Assembly: GCA_022822125.1 (NCBI GenBank)
Contig: JAJECF010000123.1
Coordinates: forward strand, 1 to 15,894
DNA: 15,894 bases
Direction of reading: 5' to 3'
From: Alphaproteobacteria bacterium
GTDB lineage: Bacteria > Pseudomonadota > Alphaproteobacteria > Bin95
Shown in pieces: positions 7,718-14,946 of the stretch. Position numbers and translations under genes: made by a program. Numbering within the stretch: position 1 is the stretch's first letter; each line of letters starts with the position of its first letter. Below the pieces are notes generated by a model that was given only the letters and a program-made list of their open reading frames with translations, did no database searches and had not been told where the DNA came from.

Positions 7718-8056
7718 ATGGGCAAAGACGACAGGGACAGCCCCCTTCACGATTTCTCCGACAGACTGGCCGATGCCCGGCGCCGCAGGGAAAAAGCAGC
7801 GCCGAAGGCGGCCCCGAAAGAGGGGCTGGGCGCGGCCATGCGGATCGGGGTGGAGCTTGTGGCGGCGCTGGGAGTCGGCGCGGCCGTCGGCTGGGGTCTG
7901 GACCGCTGGCTCGATACGGCGCCCTGGCTGATGGTGGTCTTTTTCGTGCTCGGGGCGGCGGCCGGCGTGATGAATGTGTACCGGTATATGAGCGGCATGG
8001 ACGCCGCGCCTGGCTGGCGCCGGGACGGGCGCCGGCAGGACGGAGAGGAAGGCTAG
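7718..8056 (+). CDS. atpI: AtpI/AtpZ-family ATP synthase assembly protein
   Basis: A 112-residue protein with a charged N-terminus (1-36, many Arg/Lys/Asp) and two predicted membrane helices, about 42-62 (RIGVELVAALGVGAAVGWGLD) and 68-88, followed by a basic hydrophilic tail. The segment GVGAAVGWGLDRWLDTAPWLMVVFFVLGAAAGVMNVYR, summarised here by its helix-loop-helix form, fits the AtpI/AtpZ family that begins F0 operons. Family members assist c-ring assembly and have been linked to Mg2+/Ca2+ supply, but are not structural subunits. It is the first gene of the operon, 13 nt before atpB. The start ATG follows GCGAAAA, without a strong Shine-Dalgarno sequence. Confidence 0.9.
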   Translation: MGKDDRDSPLHDFSDRLADARRRREKAAPKAAPKEGLGAAMRIGVELVAALGVGAAVGWGLDRWLDTAPWLMVVFFVLGAAAGVMNVYRYMSGMDAAPGWRRDGRRQDGEEG

Positions 8057-8069
8057 AGGGGGACTCCGG

Positions 8070-8804
8070 GTGGCGGGAGACGCGCACGGTCCGCTGGAGC
8101 AGTTCCGGATCAAGGAGCTGGTCGATATTCCCGTGGCCGGGATCGATCTCGACATTACCAATTCGACCGTCTGGATGGCGGTCGCCGCCGCCGGCGTGAT
8201 CGCGGTGATGGTCGGCGGCACGCGCCGGCGCGCGCTCGTGCCGGGGCGGCTGCAATCGATCGCCGAGCTCTCCTACGAGTTCATCGCCGGCATGGTGCGG
8301 GACACGGTGGGCGACGAAGGCCGCAGATATTTCCCGCTCATTTTCACGCTCTTCATGTTTATCCTGTTCGGCAACCTCGCCGGCATGATCCCCTACAGCT
8401 TCACCTTCACGAGCCATATCGCGGTCACCTTCGCGATGGCGGCGGTGGTCTTCATCGGCGTCACCGTGCTGGGCTTCGTCAAGCACGGCATGCACTTCTT
8501 CAGCTTCTTCGTGCCGCCCGGCGTCTCGGTGCTCATGTGGCCGCTGCTGATTCCGATCGAGATCATCTCCTACCTTTCCCGGCCGATCAGCCTCTCGGTG
8601 CGCCTCTTCGCCAACATGCTGGCCGGGCACACCCTGCTCAAGGTCTTCGCCGGTTTCGTGCCGGCGCTCGGCGTCGCCGGCATCCTGCCGCTCGCCTTCG
8701 TTTCGGCGCTGACAGGGCTGGAAATCGTCATCGCGTTCCTGCAGGCCTATGTGTTCGCGATCCTCACCTGCCTCTACATCAACGACGCGCTTCACCTCCA
8801 CTAA
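8070..8804 (+). CDS. atpB: ATP synthase F0 subunit a
   Basis: A 244-residue integral membrane protein close to the usual length of about 250. It carries five or six hydrophobic helices and the defining proton-channel block RPISLSVRLFANMLAGHTLL (171-190), in which Arg178 corresponds to the essential E. coli Arg210. A second family block lies near the C-terminus (LEIVIAFLQAYVFAILTCLYIND). Subunit a forms the two proton half-channels against the c-ring. The start is a GTG at 8070-8072, with a GAGGGGG ribosome site (8056-8062) overlapping the end of atpI by one base. The C-terminal LHLH is ordinary for the alphaproteobacterial form. Confidence 0.97.
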   Translation: MAGDAHGPLEQFRIKELVDIPVAGIDLDITNSTVWMAVAAAGVIAVMVGGTRRRALVPGRLQSIAELSYEFIAGMVRDTVGDEGRRYFPLIFTLFMFILFGNLAGMIPYSFTFTSHIAVTFAMAAVVFIGVTVLGFVKHGMHFFSFFVPPGVSVLMWPLLIPIEIISYLSRPISLSVRLFANMLAGHTLLKVFAGFVPALGVAGILPLAFVSALTGLEIVIAFLQAYVFAILTCLYINDALHLH

Positions 8805-8840
8805 CCGGCTTTCCGCTCACGCGAAGAAGGGACCAACCCC

Positions 8841-9065
8841 ATGGAAACAGAGGCCGCCAAAGTCATCGGCGCGGGTCTTGCCGTTATCGGCGTCATCGGC
8901 GCCGGAATCGGCATCGGCAATATTTTCGCTTCCTTCATCCAGGCGGTCGGGCGCAACCCGTCGGCGCGGGGGGAAGTCTTCCCGATGACCATGCTGGGCT
9001 TCGCCCTCGTCGAGGCCATCGCGCTCTTTGCGCTCGTCGTGGCGCTCGTCATCCTGTTCGGCTAA
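8841..9065 (+). CDS. atpE: ATP synthase F0 subunit c (proteolipid)
   Basis: A 74-residue hairpin of two membrane helices. Helix 1 carries the Gly-rich packing motif (IGVIGAGIGIGN, 16-27), the polar loop is GRNPSARGE (37-45), and helix 2 (MLGFALVEAIALFALVVALVI) contains the proton-carrying Glu58. The product oligomerises to the rotor ring driven by proton flow. Glu rather than Asp is as in other Alphaproteobacteria. An AAGAAGGG ribosome site precedes the ATG by about 9 nt; the gene lies 36 nt after atpB. The helix motif lacks the Na+-binding Gln/Thr pattern, so proton coupling is expected. Confidence 0.97.
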   Translation: METEAAKVIGAGLAVIGVIGAGIGIGNIFASFIQAVGRNPSARGEVFPMTMLGFALVEAIALFALVVALVILFG

Positions 9066-9080
9066 GGCCGCGGCCGGCCC

Positions 9081-9566
9081 ATGCCGCAACTGGAGCAGCT
9101 CTCGACCTTCCCGAGCCAGATCTTCTGGCTGGCGGTCATATTCTGCGTTCTGCTGGTCGTGATGCTCAAGGTCGCCCTGCCGCGGGTGCAGGGCATTCTG
9201 CAGGAGCGCCGGGAGCGGATCGACGACGACCTTGCCCGGGCGGCGGCGCTGCGCGACGAAGCCGAGGGCGTGCTGCGCGCCTATGAGCAGGCGCAGGCGG
9301 ACGCCCGCGCCGAGGCGCGGCGGGTGGTTCGCGAGCAGCAGGAGGCGGCGGCCGTCGAAGCGGCGGCCCGTCATGCGGCGCTCGGCGAGCGCCTGGCAAA
9401 GGACGCCGCCGCGGCCGAAGCCCGGATCGCCGAAGCGCGCCGCGAGGCGCTGGCCGGAATCGAGGCGGCCGCCGGAGAGGTCGCCCAGGCGATGACGGCT
9501 AGGCTGATCGGCGTCGAGGTGGATGGAGACGAGGCCGCCGAGGCGGCCCGGCAGGCGGGCGCGTGA
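9081..9566 (+). CDS. atpF2: ATP synthase F0 subunit b'
   Basis: A 161-residue protein with the N-terminus typical of b' (MPQLEQLSTFPSQIFWLAVI), a single membrane helix at about 14-32, and a long charged, Ala-rich coiled coil from about 40 to 145. With b it forms the peripheral stator stalk that holds F1 still while the rotor turns. Presence of both b' and b is characteristic of photosynthetic bacteria, chloroplasts and Alphaproteobacteria. It begins 15 nt after atpE and its TGA overlaps the first base of the ATG of the next gene. The ribosome site is weak, so translational coupling is likely. Confidence 0.93.
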   Translation: MPQLEQLSTFPSQIFWLAVIFCVLLVVMLKVALPRVQGILQERRERIDDDLARAAALRDEAEGVLRAYEQAQADARAEARRVVREQQEAAAVEAAARHAALGERLAKDAAAAEARIAEARREALAGIEAAAGEVAQAMTARLIGVEVDGDEAAEAARQAGA

Positions 9567-10048
9567 TGTTTTCCGACCCCACATTCTGGACTGCGGTCGG
9601 CTTCGTCATTTTCGTCGCCGCCGTGGCGCGCGTCGTCTGGCGGAGCGCGACCAAGGCCCTCGACGACCGGGCGGCCGGGATCAAGGCGTCCATCGACGAT
9701 GCGGCGACGCTTCGCGAGGAGGCGCAGGCCATTCTCGCCGACTACAGGAAGAAGCAGCAGGGCGCGGAGGCGGAGGCCAAGGCCGTGCTGGCATATGCGC
9801 GCGAGGAGGCGGCGCGCATGGCGGAAGAGGCGGAGAGCGCGCTCGCAGACGCGCTCAGGCGCCGCGAGCAGCAGGCGCTCGCCAAGATCGCCCAGGCGGA
9901 GCAGGAAGCCCTTGGCGAGGTGCGCGCCCATGCCATCCGCCTGTCGGCCGCCGCGGCCCGAACCCTGATCGAGCGCCATATGGACAAGCCCCGCGCCGAT
10001 GCGCTGGTCGCCGAGTCCGTCGAAAGCCTGCCCCGCCACCTGCATTGA
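9566..10048 (+). CDS. atpF: ATP synthase F0 subunit b
   Basis: A 160-residue second stalk subunit: short N-terminus, one membrane helix (about 4-25, PTFWTAVGFVIFVAAVARVVW), then a highly charged coiled coil rich in Glu, Ala and Arg to about 140. It pairs with b' as the stator. The ATG at 9566 overlaps the b' stop (TGATG); a GTG one codon earlier (9563) is equally in frame and would add one Met. It is the last gene of the F0 operon and a GC-rich hairpin starts at the next base after its stop. The F1 genes (delta, alpha, gamma, beta, epsilon) are not in the window, as expected for the split alphaproteobacterial arrangement. Confidence 0.93.
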   Translation: MFSDPTFWTAVGFVIFVAAVARVVWRSATKALDDRAAGIKASIDDAATLREEAQAILADYRKKQQGAEAEAKAVLAYAREEAARMAEEAESALADALRRREQQALAKIAQAEQEALGEVRAHAIRLSAAAARTLIERHMDKPRADALVAESVESLPRHLH

Positions 10049-10068
10049 GGCGCCGAAGCTCCGGCGCC
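10049..10068 (+). terminator. Hairpin directly after the F0 operon
   Basis: Perfect 7-bp arms GGCGCCG and CGGCGCC with loop AAGCTC begin at the base after the atpF stop. The following CGCTCTCTCCTG is pyrimidine-rich but not a true U-tract. Likely terminator or 3' stabilising stem of the operon. Confidence 0.55.
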
Positions 10069-10092
10069 CGCTCTCTCCTGCCCTGCCGCTAC

Positions 10093-10109
10093 CCGGGATG
10101 AGATCCCGG
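10093..10109. repeat. Short hairpin in the post-atp intergenic region
   Basis: Arms CCGGGAT and ATCCCGG (7 bp, perfect) with a 3-nt loop, preceded by CGCTAC. It looks like a degenerate unit of the neighbouring CGCTACTCAGGAT repeat family, and could serve as a second terminator stem. Confidence 0.45.
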
Positions 10110-10129
10110 AGCTTGGCCTTGCTCTCATT

Positions 10130-10540
10130 CCTCACCCTGAGTAGCGCCCGCGCCAGCAGCCTGTCCTGAGCTTGCCGAAGGGCGCGCGTATCGAAGGGTT
10201 ATACCAGCAGTCGTTGATCGGAACCGATGGCGCGGCGCCTCCCTACCGTAGCCCCGGTCCTTTGTCCCCATCCCGAGTAGCGGCGCCAGCCGCGTATCGA
10301 GGGAGGTGGTGCCGCCAGCGGGACGATCCTTCGATACGCGCCCGCAGGCGGGCGCTACTCAGGATGAGGAGAGGCGGGGGCGCCGGGCGGCGGCCCTTCG
10401 ACAGGCTCAGGACAGGCTGCTGACGCTCGCTACTCAGGATGAGGAAGGGGATGGAGGCGCGTTCCAAGGCCTCCTCATCCTGAGTAGCCGCAAAGCGGCG
10501 TATCGAAGGAGCCTATCCTGAGCCTGTCGAAGAAAACAGC
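10130..10540. repeat. Dense mosaic of palindromic intergenic repeats
   Basis: About 410 bp are built largely from three repeat words in both orientations. ATCCTGAGTAG-type: 10133-10144, 10270-10280 and 10477-10487 on plus; 10355-10365 and 10430-10440 inverted. CCTGTCCTGAGCCTGTCGAAGG-type: 10160-10180 and 10512-10532 on plus, 10395-10416 inverted. GCGTATCGA(A/G)GGA follows several of them. A small hairpin GCCGC-AAA-GCGGC lies at 10487-10499. No open frame here looks like a gene. These words resemble REP-like repeats dispersed in alphaproteobacterial genomes (recollection, not checked). The region separates the F0 operon from the convergent TTC38-like gene. Confidence 0.8.
10198..10391 (+). repeat. 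Mosaic repeat element, copy 2 (inverted relative to 4856-5108)
   Basis: It starts with GTTATACCAGCAGTCG (10198) and matches the minus strand of copy 1: 10201-10304 against 5006-5108 at roughly 95 percent, and 10352-10391 against 4895-4934. The middle (10305-10351) has diverged or been exchanged for another repeat word. The word GTTTCAACCCGG occurs at about 10550 and, in the same relative order, near the left end of copy 1 (about 4872-4884, minus strand), so the original element may reach to about 10561 with extra units inserted. Confidence 0.75.
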
Positions 10541-10573
10541 CGGACCTTCGTTTCAACCCGGACAGACCGGGCG

Positions 10574-11869
10574 CTAATTCATCCAGGACGCCACCGCGCC
10601 CGGCTTGAGGGCGGCGCGCTCGGCAAGCAGCGCACGGAGTTCGCGTTCGCGGCCGGCCTGCTTGCCGGCGGCGATCAGCAATTGCATGAAGACGTCGCGC
10701 TGGGCATGGCTGCCGCCGAGGCGGACCAGATCGTAGCGGATCGGCTCCAGCAGCTCGAAACAGCGGCCCGGCTCGCCGGCGCCGAAGGCCGCGATGGCTT
10801 CGCAGAGCGGCCGGCCGATTTCGTCATAGACGGCGTCGGCCGTCGCCTCGCCACTGCGGGCGGACATGGCGTCCAGATGGCCCCGCACGCTTTCCGTGTC
10901 GCCCGCCATGGCGAGCGCCGCCATGTAATGGGCGTCGAAGAAGGGGAAGATGCCGTCGGAGAAGCGCCCGGCGGCGTGCCCGGCCAGCTCCTCCCAGCGC
11001 CCGCCCGCGTCCACGCCCCGGAAATGCAGGCGGAGCAGCATGGAGGCCGCATTGGCGATATCGAGCACGTCGTCGCTCGCTTCGTCGGCCCTGAAACGGT
11101 TGTCATAGAGATCGAGCGCCGCATCGGCCTCGTCCAGCGCCAGGTGGAACAGCGCCTGGTGCCACCACAGATGGTGGCGGAAATTGTGGACCTTGCGTTC
11201 CCAGTGCGCCTCGTTCTCGCGGACCCAGGCGATGCCTTCCTGCGCGCGGCCCTGCATCTCCATGACATGGGCGACGGAGTGGACCGACCACGCATCGGAG
11301 GGGTCTATGGCCACAGCCCGGCGTCCGAAATCCTCGGCCCGGGCGTAATCGCCGACCTCTTCCAGCCCGAAGGCGCGCATGCCGAGCACATAGCCGTAGC
11401 CCGGCACGGTCTCGTCCCAGGCCGGCAGCACGCGCGCGGTGCTGTCCCGGTGCTGGGCGAGCGCGCCGTGATAGAAATGCAGGTAATGCGCGAGGCGGAT
11501 GGCGAGGATGTCGCGCGGGTGGTCCAGCAGGATGTCCTCGAAGCAGCGGACGGCCCCGGCCGTATCGCCGGCGGCCCAGCGTGAGAGGGCGTCCGCATGG
11601 GCGCGCTCGCGGCCCGTTACCGCCAGCGCGCTCGCCTGCTCGCCCGACTTCGCGGCCCGCGGGCGGAGCGCGCCCACGCCCATCAGCAGGAAGAAATAGC
11701 CCCGGAGAGCATGGGCCATCGGCATTTCCGCGTCGGCGTCGAACGCGGCTTTGAGCAGCGGCCCGGCCTCCCGCCCGAAAGCCAGAAAATCGTCCAGCGC
11801 CGCATCCAGCGCGGCTGCCGCCTCGCCGCTGGCTGCGGTCAGTTCCAGACCCCGCTTGTCCTGAGCCAA
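10574..11869 (-). CDS. TTC38-like tetratricopeptide repeat protein
   Basis: A 431-residue, all-helical, cytosolic-looking protein without signal peptide. TPR-type helix pairs are visible at about 98-132 (AAGDTAGAVRCFEDILLDHP) and 157-215 (GYGYVLGMRAFGLEEVGDY, then ARAEDFGRRAVAIDP). A conserved-looking His/Trp-rich block follows: SVHSVAHVMEMQGR (195-208) and HNFRHHLWWHQALFHLALDE (228-247). Length and this block match the TTC38/StaR-like family found from bacteria to animals, whose biochemical role is unsettled. The start is TTG at 11867-11869, supported by a strong GGGAGG ribosome site 6 nt upstream; the next in-frame Met is well inside the first helices. It is divergent from the alpha/beta hydrolase and convergent with the F0 operon across the repeat region. 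A weak hairpin (CCCGG/CCGGG, 10557-10571) lies just past the stop. Confidence 0.85.
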   Translation of the reverse strand: MAQDKRGLELTAASGEAAAALDAALDDFLAFGREAGPLLKAAFDADAEMPMAHALRGYFFLLMGVGALRPRAAKSGEQASALAVTGRERAHADALSRWAAGDTAGAVRCFEDILLDHPRDILAIRLAHYLHFYHGALAQHRDSTARVLPAWDETVPGYGYVLGMRAFGLEEVGDYARAEDFGRRAVAIDPSDAWSVHSVAHVMEMQGRAQEGIAWVRENEAHWERKVHNFRHHLWWHQALFHLALDEADAALDLYDNRFRADEASDDVLDIANAASMLLRLHFRGVDAGGRWEELAGHAAGRFSDGIFPFFDAHYMAALAMAGDTESVRGHLDAMSARSGEATADAVYDEIGRPLCEAIAAFGAGEPGRCFELLEPIRYDLVRLGGSHAQRDVFMQLLIAAGKQAGRERELRALLAERAALKPGAVASWMN

Positions 11870-11988
11870 AGTCAGCCTCCCGAAAATCCTTTGCCGCCGC
11901 CGGTCCGTCCGGTTGCAGAGCAGCGTAGAACGGATTTGAAGGACGCGCCAAGATGGGAACGGGCGGGGACTGTCGGGGAGAGCGCGGG

Positions 11989-12891
11989 ATGGGGAAAACC
12001 TGGGAGATACCGGAGCCGGCGGATGTGCTCGAAGTCCCCACCGCCGAGGGAAGCGTCATCCATGTCCGCCGTCACGGCGTTCCGCATGGGCCGCGCCTGC
12101 TTCTGACCCACGGGAACGGCATGGCCGCGGACGCCTATTTCCCGTTCTGGGGAGGGTTGACGGACCGGTTCGACATCTTCGTCCACGATCTCCGCAACCA
12201 CGGCTGGAACCCGGTCGGCCGCCTGGAAGACCACCGGATCGCCAATCTGATCGACGATGGCGGGCGGGTGGCGGCGGCCATCGAACAAAAGTTCGGGAGC
12301 AGGCCCCCGATCGGCGTGTTCCATTCCCTCTCCGGACTGCTCGGCCTCCGGCAATCCATCGCAGGCGCCATCCGGTTCGCCGCCATTGTGGCGTTCGACC
12401 TGCCGCTCGTGCCGCCCGGCCAGACCCGCAGCGACCTCGAAAGAATAGGAAAACACCTGGGCCGAATGGCGCGCAAGAGGCGCAGCAGCTACCCGACCCG
12501 GGAAGGCTTCGCCCGGCGGCTGGCCCGGATGCCGGTGTTCGACCGGCTGCAGGCGGGGGACTTCGACCTGATCGCGCGAACGACGCTGAGGGAACGGGCC
12601 GACGGCGGATACGAACTCAGATGTCCGCCGGAATACGAAGCGCAGATGTTCGAGGAATACTATTCCTGGTCGAGCATAACGGAGACGAGAGACGCCCCCT
12701 GCCCGGTGAAGGCGATCTCCGCCGACCCGACGATTTCCGGGACCTACCTTCCGGGGGAGGGGATGGAGGAACTGGTGCATGTGGACTACGACTTCGTCCC
12801 GGAAACCTCCCATCTGCACCACATAGAAGCGCCGAACCGATGCCGGCGGGCGATGCTGGAGTTCCTCGACGAAATCGGCTTTCAGGGATGA
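11989..12891 (+). CDS. Alpha/beta hydrolase-fold protein
   Basis: A 300-residue alpha/beta hydrolase. The oxyanion-loop motif LLLTHGNGM is at 37-45, followed by FDIFVHDLRNHGWN (61-74). The nucleophile elbow is IGVFHSLSGLLGL (108-120), giving Ser113 as nucleophile. Asp246 (ISADPTISG) is the likely acid and His275 (ETSHLHHIEAP) the likely base. The elbow is unusual: the family's GHSxGG is FHSLSG, losing both flanking glycines. Likely an esterase, lipase or C-C hydrolase; the substrate is not deducible. The start at 11989 (MGKTWEIP) has GGGGAG 8 nt upstream; an in-frame ATG at 11953 would add a Gly-rich, Cys-containing tail unlike the family and is less likely. Its 3' end overlaps that of the amine dehydrogenase homologue by 10 bp, tail to tail. 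Confidence 0.85.
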   Translation: MGKTWEIPEPADVLEVPTAEGSVIHVRRHGVPHGPRLLLTHGNGMAADAYFPFWGGLTDRFDIFVHDLRNHGWNPVGRLEDHRIANLIDDGGRVAAAIEQKFGSRPPIGVFHSLSGLLGLRQSIAGAIRFAAIVAFDLPLVPPGQTRSDLERIGKHLGRMARKRRSSYPTREGFARRLARMPVFDRLQAGDFDLIARTTLRERADGGYELRCPPEYEAQMFEEYYSWSSITETRDAPCPVKAISADPTISGTYLPGEGMEELVHVDYDFVPETSHLHHIEAPNRCRRAMLEFLDEIGFQG

Positions 12892-14909
12892 GCGCCGGCG
12901 GACCGGGCATATTCGTGGCCGGCGTAACAGGCCGCCGCGATGAGGCCCGGCGCGAGGCAGTCGCCGATCCGCGTTACGGACCGGAGGCCGCAGTCTCGCC
13001 ACTCCTCCTTGCGGGCGGCCAGGTCCGCCCACAGGCTTTCATTCGGCCGGCGTGAAGTGACGGAGACGAGCGTCCCGCAATCGATCTCCTGCGTCTTGCC
13101 GGAATACACGCATTCGATCCGAAGCCGGTTCTCCGACAGCCCGGCAAGCCCGTGCAGCGGCACGATCTCGATACCCAGCCCGATCAGCCGTTTCTGGATG
13201 CGCTCCTGCTCCAGCGTGTTCTCCGACCAGGGGGCGACGATGGGAGCCGGCGTCACGAATATCGTGCGATGCCCGGTCCCCGCCGCCAGCTCTGCAAGGA
13301 CGCTGCCCATGTAGAACCTGTCATCGTCGAAGATGACGACGGCGCCGGGTGAAGCAATGGCGCCGGCGCCGCGCGTCATCAGGTCGTCCGGGGTCAGCAC
13401 GGGCTTCCCGGCCAGGAACGGCAACGGCGTCCTGTGTTCCCGGCCGGTCCCGTCGGCGCGCCATGCCGCTCCCGTCGCCAGAACGACATGGGGGCTCTCG
13501 TATTCGAGAATGTCGGCGGCCGTGAGCCGGCTCTCCAGATATATCCGGACATTCGGCATTTGTTGAAGCTGCCCGAGCCGCCAGTCGCGCACGCGCGCCC
13601 AGGCCGCGAGGCCGGGAAGCCGGCTTTCCCGCGACACCCGCCCGCCCCATTCCGTCCCGGCCTCGGCAAGCGCCACCTCCGCGCCGCGCTGCGCCAGCGC
13701 CCGCGTGGCCTCCAGGCCGGCCGGCCCGCCGCCCACGACAAGATACGGCCCCTTGTCCTCCAGCGGGGGTATGGCCTCGGGATGCCAGCCGCGCCGCCAT
13801 TCCTCGCCCATGGTCGGGTTCTGCGTGCAGCGTATCGGCACCCGCGTCCGGTCTCCCGCAACGCAGATATTGCAGCCGATGCACTCCCGGATGTCGTCGA
13901 TGCGCCCGTCGCGAATCTTGTTCGGAAGAAACGGGTCGGCGATCGAAGGCCGTGCGGCGCCGATGAAGTCCAGCGTGCCGTTCCCGACGGTGCGCGCCAT
14001 GGTGTCGGGCGACGTGTAGCGGCCCACGCCGACCACGGGCTTGCTCGTCAGGGACTTCACGAAAGCGATGTAGGGCTCCTGGAATCCCTCCTCGGAGAAA
14101 CGCGATGTCTGGCTGTCATTGGCCCAGTCGGACAGGTTGACGTCCCAGAGGTCCGGTTCGTCGGCGAGCGCCGCCACGATGTCGCGGCCTTCGCCGTCAT
14201 GCGTTATCCCGTCTTCGCCGAGAAGCTCATCGACGGCCAGCCGTATCGCGATCCCGCATTTGTCGCCGACGGCGTCCTTCGTGTCGGCGAGCACTTCCCG
14301 GAAGAGGCGCAGCCGGTTTTCGAACGAACCGCCATATTCGTCCGTGCGGTGGTTGTAGCGCTTCAGCAGGAAGTGCTGGAGCAGTGTCAGATCGTGGCCA
14401 GCATACACATAGACGATGTCGAAACCGATTTCCCTTGCCAGCAGCGCGGCTTCCCGGTGCCAGCGGCGGAAGTCGGCGATGTCCGCCCTGTCCATCCCGC
14501 GGGCCTGCAACGGGTCGTCGCTGTCCACGACGGCATGAGACGGCGCCAGGGGCGGAACACGGCTGTAGCGGTTGTTGGAGTGCAGCCCGTTATGGACGAG
14601 TTCGACTGCGGCGAGGCTCCCGTGGGCATGGATCGCGTCCACCGTGAGTCTCAGCGCCGAAACGCCCGCTTCGTCCCACAGCCGCGCCTGGTTCGAGGGC
14701 GAAACATCGGAGGTCGGGTGGATTTCCGTCTCCTGGGTGGAGACGACGCCCCATCCGCCCTCGGCCTTGACGCCGCGAAGCGCAGCCTCCGACTGCGGAT
14801 AACGATGGCCCATGCCGGTGCAGTGCGGCACCTGGTAGAAGCGGTTGGGCGCGGTCACCGGCCCGATGCGGACAGGCTCGAACAGGATGTCGTATCGGGG
14901 GTCCCGCAT
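12882..14909 (-). CDS. Trimethylamine/histamine dehydrogenase-family iron-sulfur flavoprotein (NADH:flavin oxidoreductase type)
   Basis: A 675-residue protein with an old-yellow-enzyme TIM barrel (1-340), a 4Fe-4S site and a C-terminal FAD/ADP-binding two-domain part. The N-terminus (RDPRYDILFEPVRIGP, then NRFYQVPHC) follows trimethylamine dehydrogenase closely from memory. Cys30 matches the 6-S-cysteinyl-FMN cysteine. Tyr169 and His172 (VYVYAGH) and Asp265 (DWAND) match the catalytic Tyr169/His172/Asp267. The cluster cysteines are 343, 346, 349 and 361 (CIGCNIC, then CTQN). YLVVGGGPAGLEATRA (389-404) is the dinucleotide-binding motif. Of the TMADH aromatic bowl, Trp262 remains, but Tyr60 is Glu60 and the Trp355 position is Asp353. 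This suggests oxidative deamination or demethylation of a different, possibly dicationic amine. The enzyme is about 50 residues shorter at the C-terminus than TMADH. It lies 37 nt after the LLM gene and is probably co-transcribed; GGAAAGG lies 8 nt before ATG 14909. Confidence 0.9.
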   Translation of the reverse strand: MRDPRYDILFEPVRIGPVTAPNRFYQVPHCTGMGHRYPQSEAALRGVKAEGGWGVVSTQETEIHPTSDVSPSNQARLWDEAGVSALRLTVDAIHAHGSLAAVELVHNGLHSNNRYSRVPPLAPSHAVVDSDDPLQARGMDRADIADFRRWHREAALLAREIGFDIVYVYAGHDLTLLQHFLLKRYNHRTDEYGGSFENRLRLFREVLADTKDAVGDKCGIAIRLAVDELLGEDGITHDGEGRDIVAALADEPDLWDVNLSDWANDSQTSRFSEEGFQEPYIAFVKSLTSKPVVGVGRYTSPDTMARTVGNGTLDFIGAARPSIADPFLPNKIRDGRIDDIRECIGCNICVAGDRTRVPIRCTQNPTMGEEWRRGWHPEAIPPLEDKGPYLVVGGGPAGLEATRALAQRGAEVALAEAGTEWGGRVSRESRLPGLAAWARVRDWRLGQLQQMPNVRIYLESRLTAADILEYESPHVVLATGAAWRADGTGREHRTPLPFLAGKPVLTPDDLMTRGAGAIASPGAVVIFDDDRFYMGSVLAELAAGTGHRTIFVTPAPIVAPWSENTLEQERIQKRLIGLGIEIVPLHGLAGLSENRLRIECVYSGKTQEIDCGTLVSVTSRRPNESLWADLAARKEEWRDCGLRSVTRIGDCLAPGLIAAACYAGHEYARSAGAHP

Positions 14910-14946
14910 GTTCGATACCTTTCCCGAAAGCCGCGCGCGTTCCGGC

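Noticed and set aside
5639..8221. A minus-strand open frame of about 860 codons
   Set aside because: It lies opposite the GMC gene, atpI and part of atpB, with His/Arg/Ala-rich composition and no recognisable motif; high GC removes stops from the opposite strand.
7506..8801. A minus-strand open frame of about 431 codons
   Set aside because: Antisense to atpI and atpB, which have clear family motifs; the translated product is low-complexity.
8817..9584. A minus-strand open frame of about 255 codons
   Set aside because: Antisense to atpE and the b' gene; no domain seen.
10172..10521. Small open frames in the repeat patchwork
   Set aside because: They translate the palindromic repeat words (for example TQDEE from CTCAGGATGAG-type units) and occur in both orientations; they are not genes.
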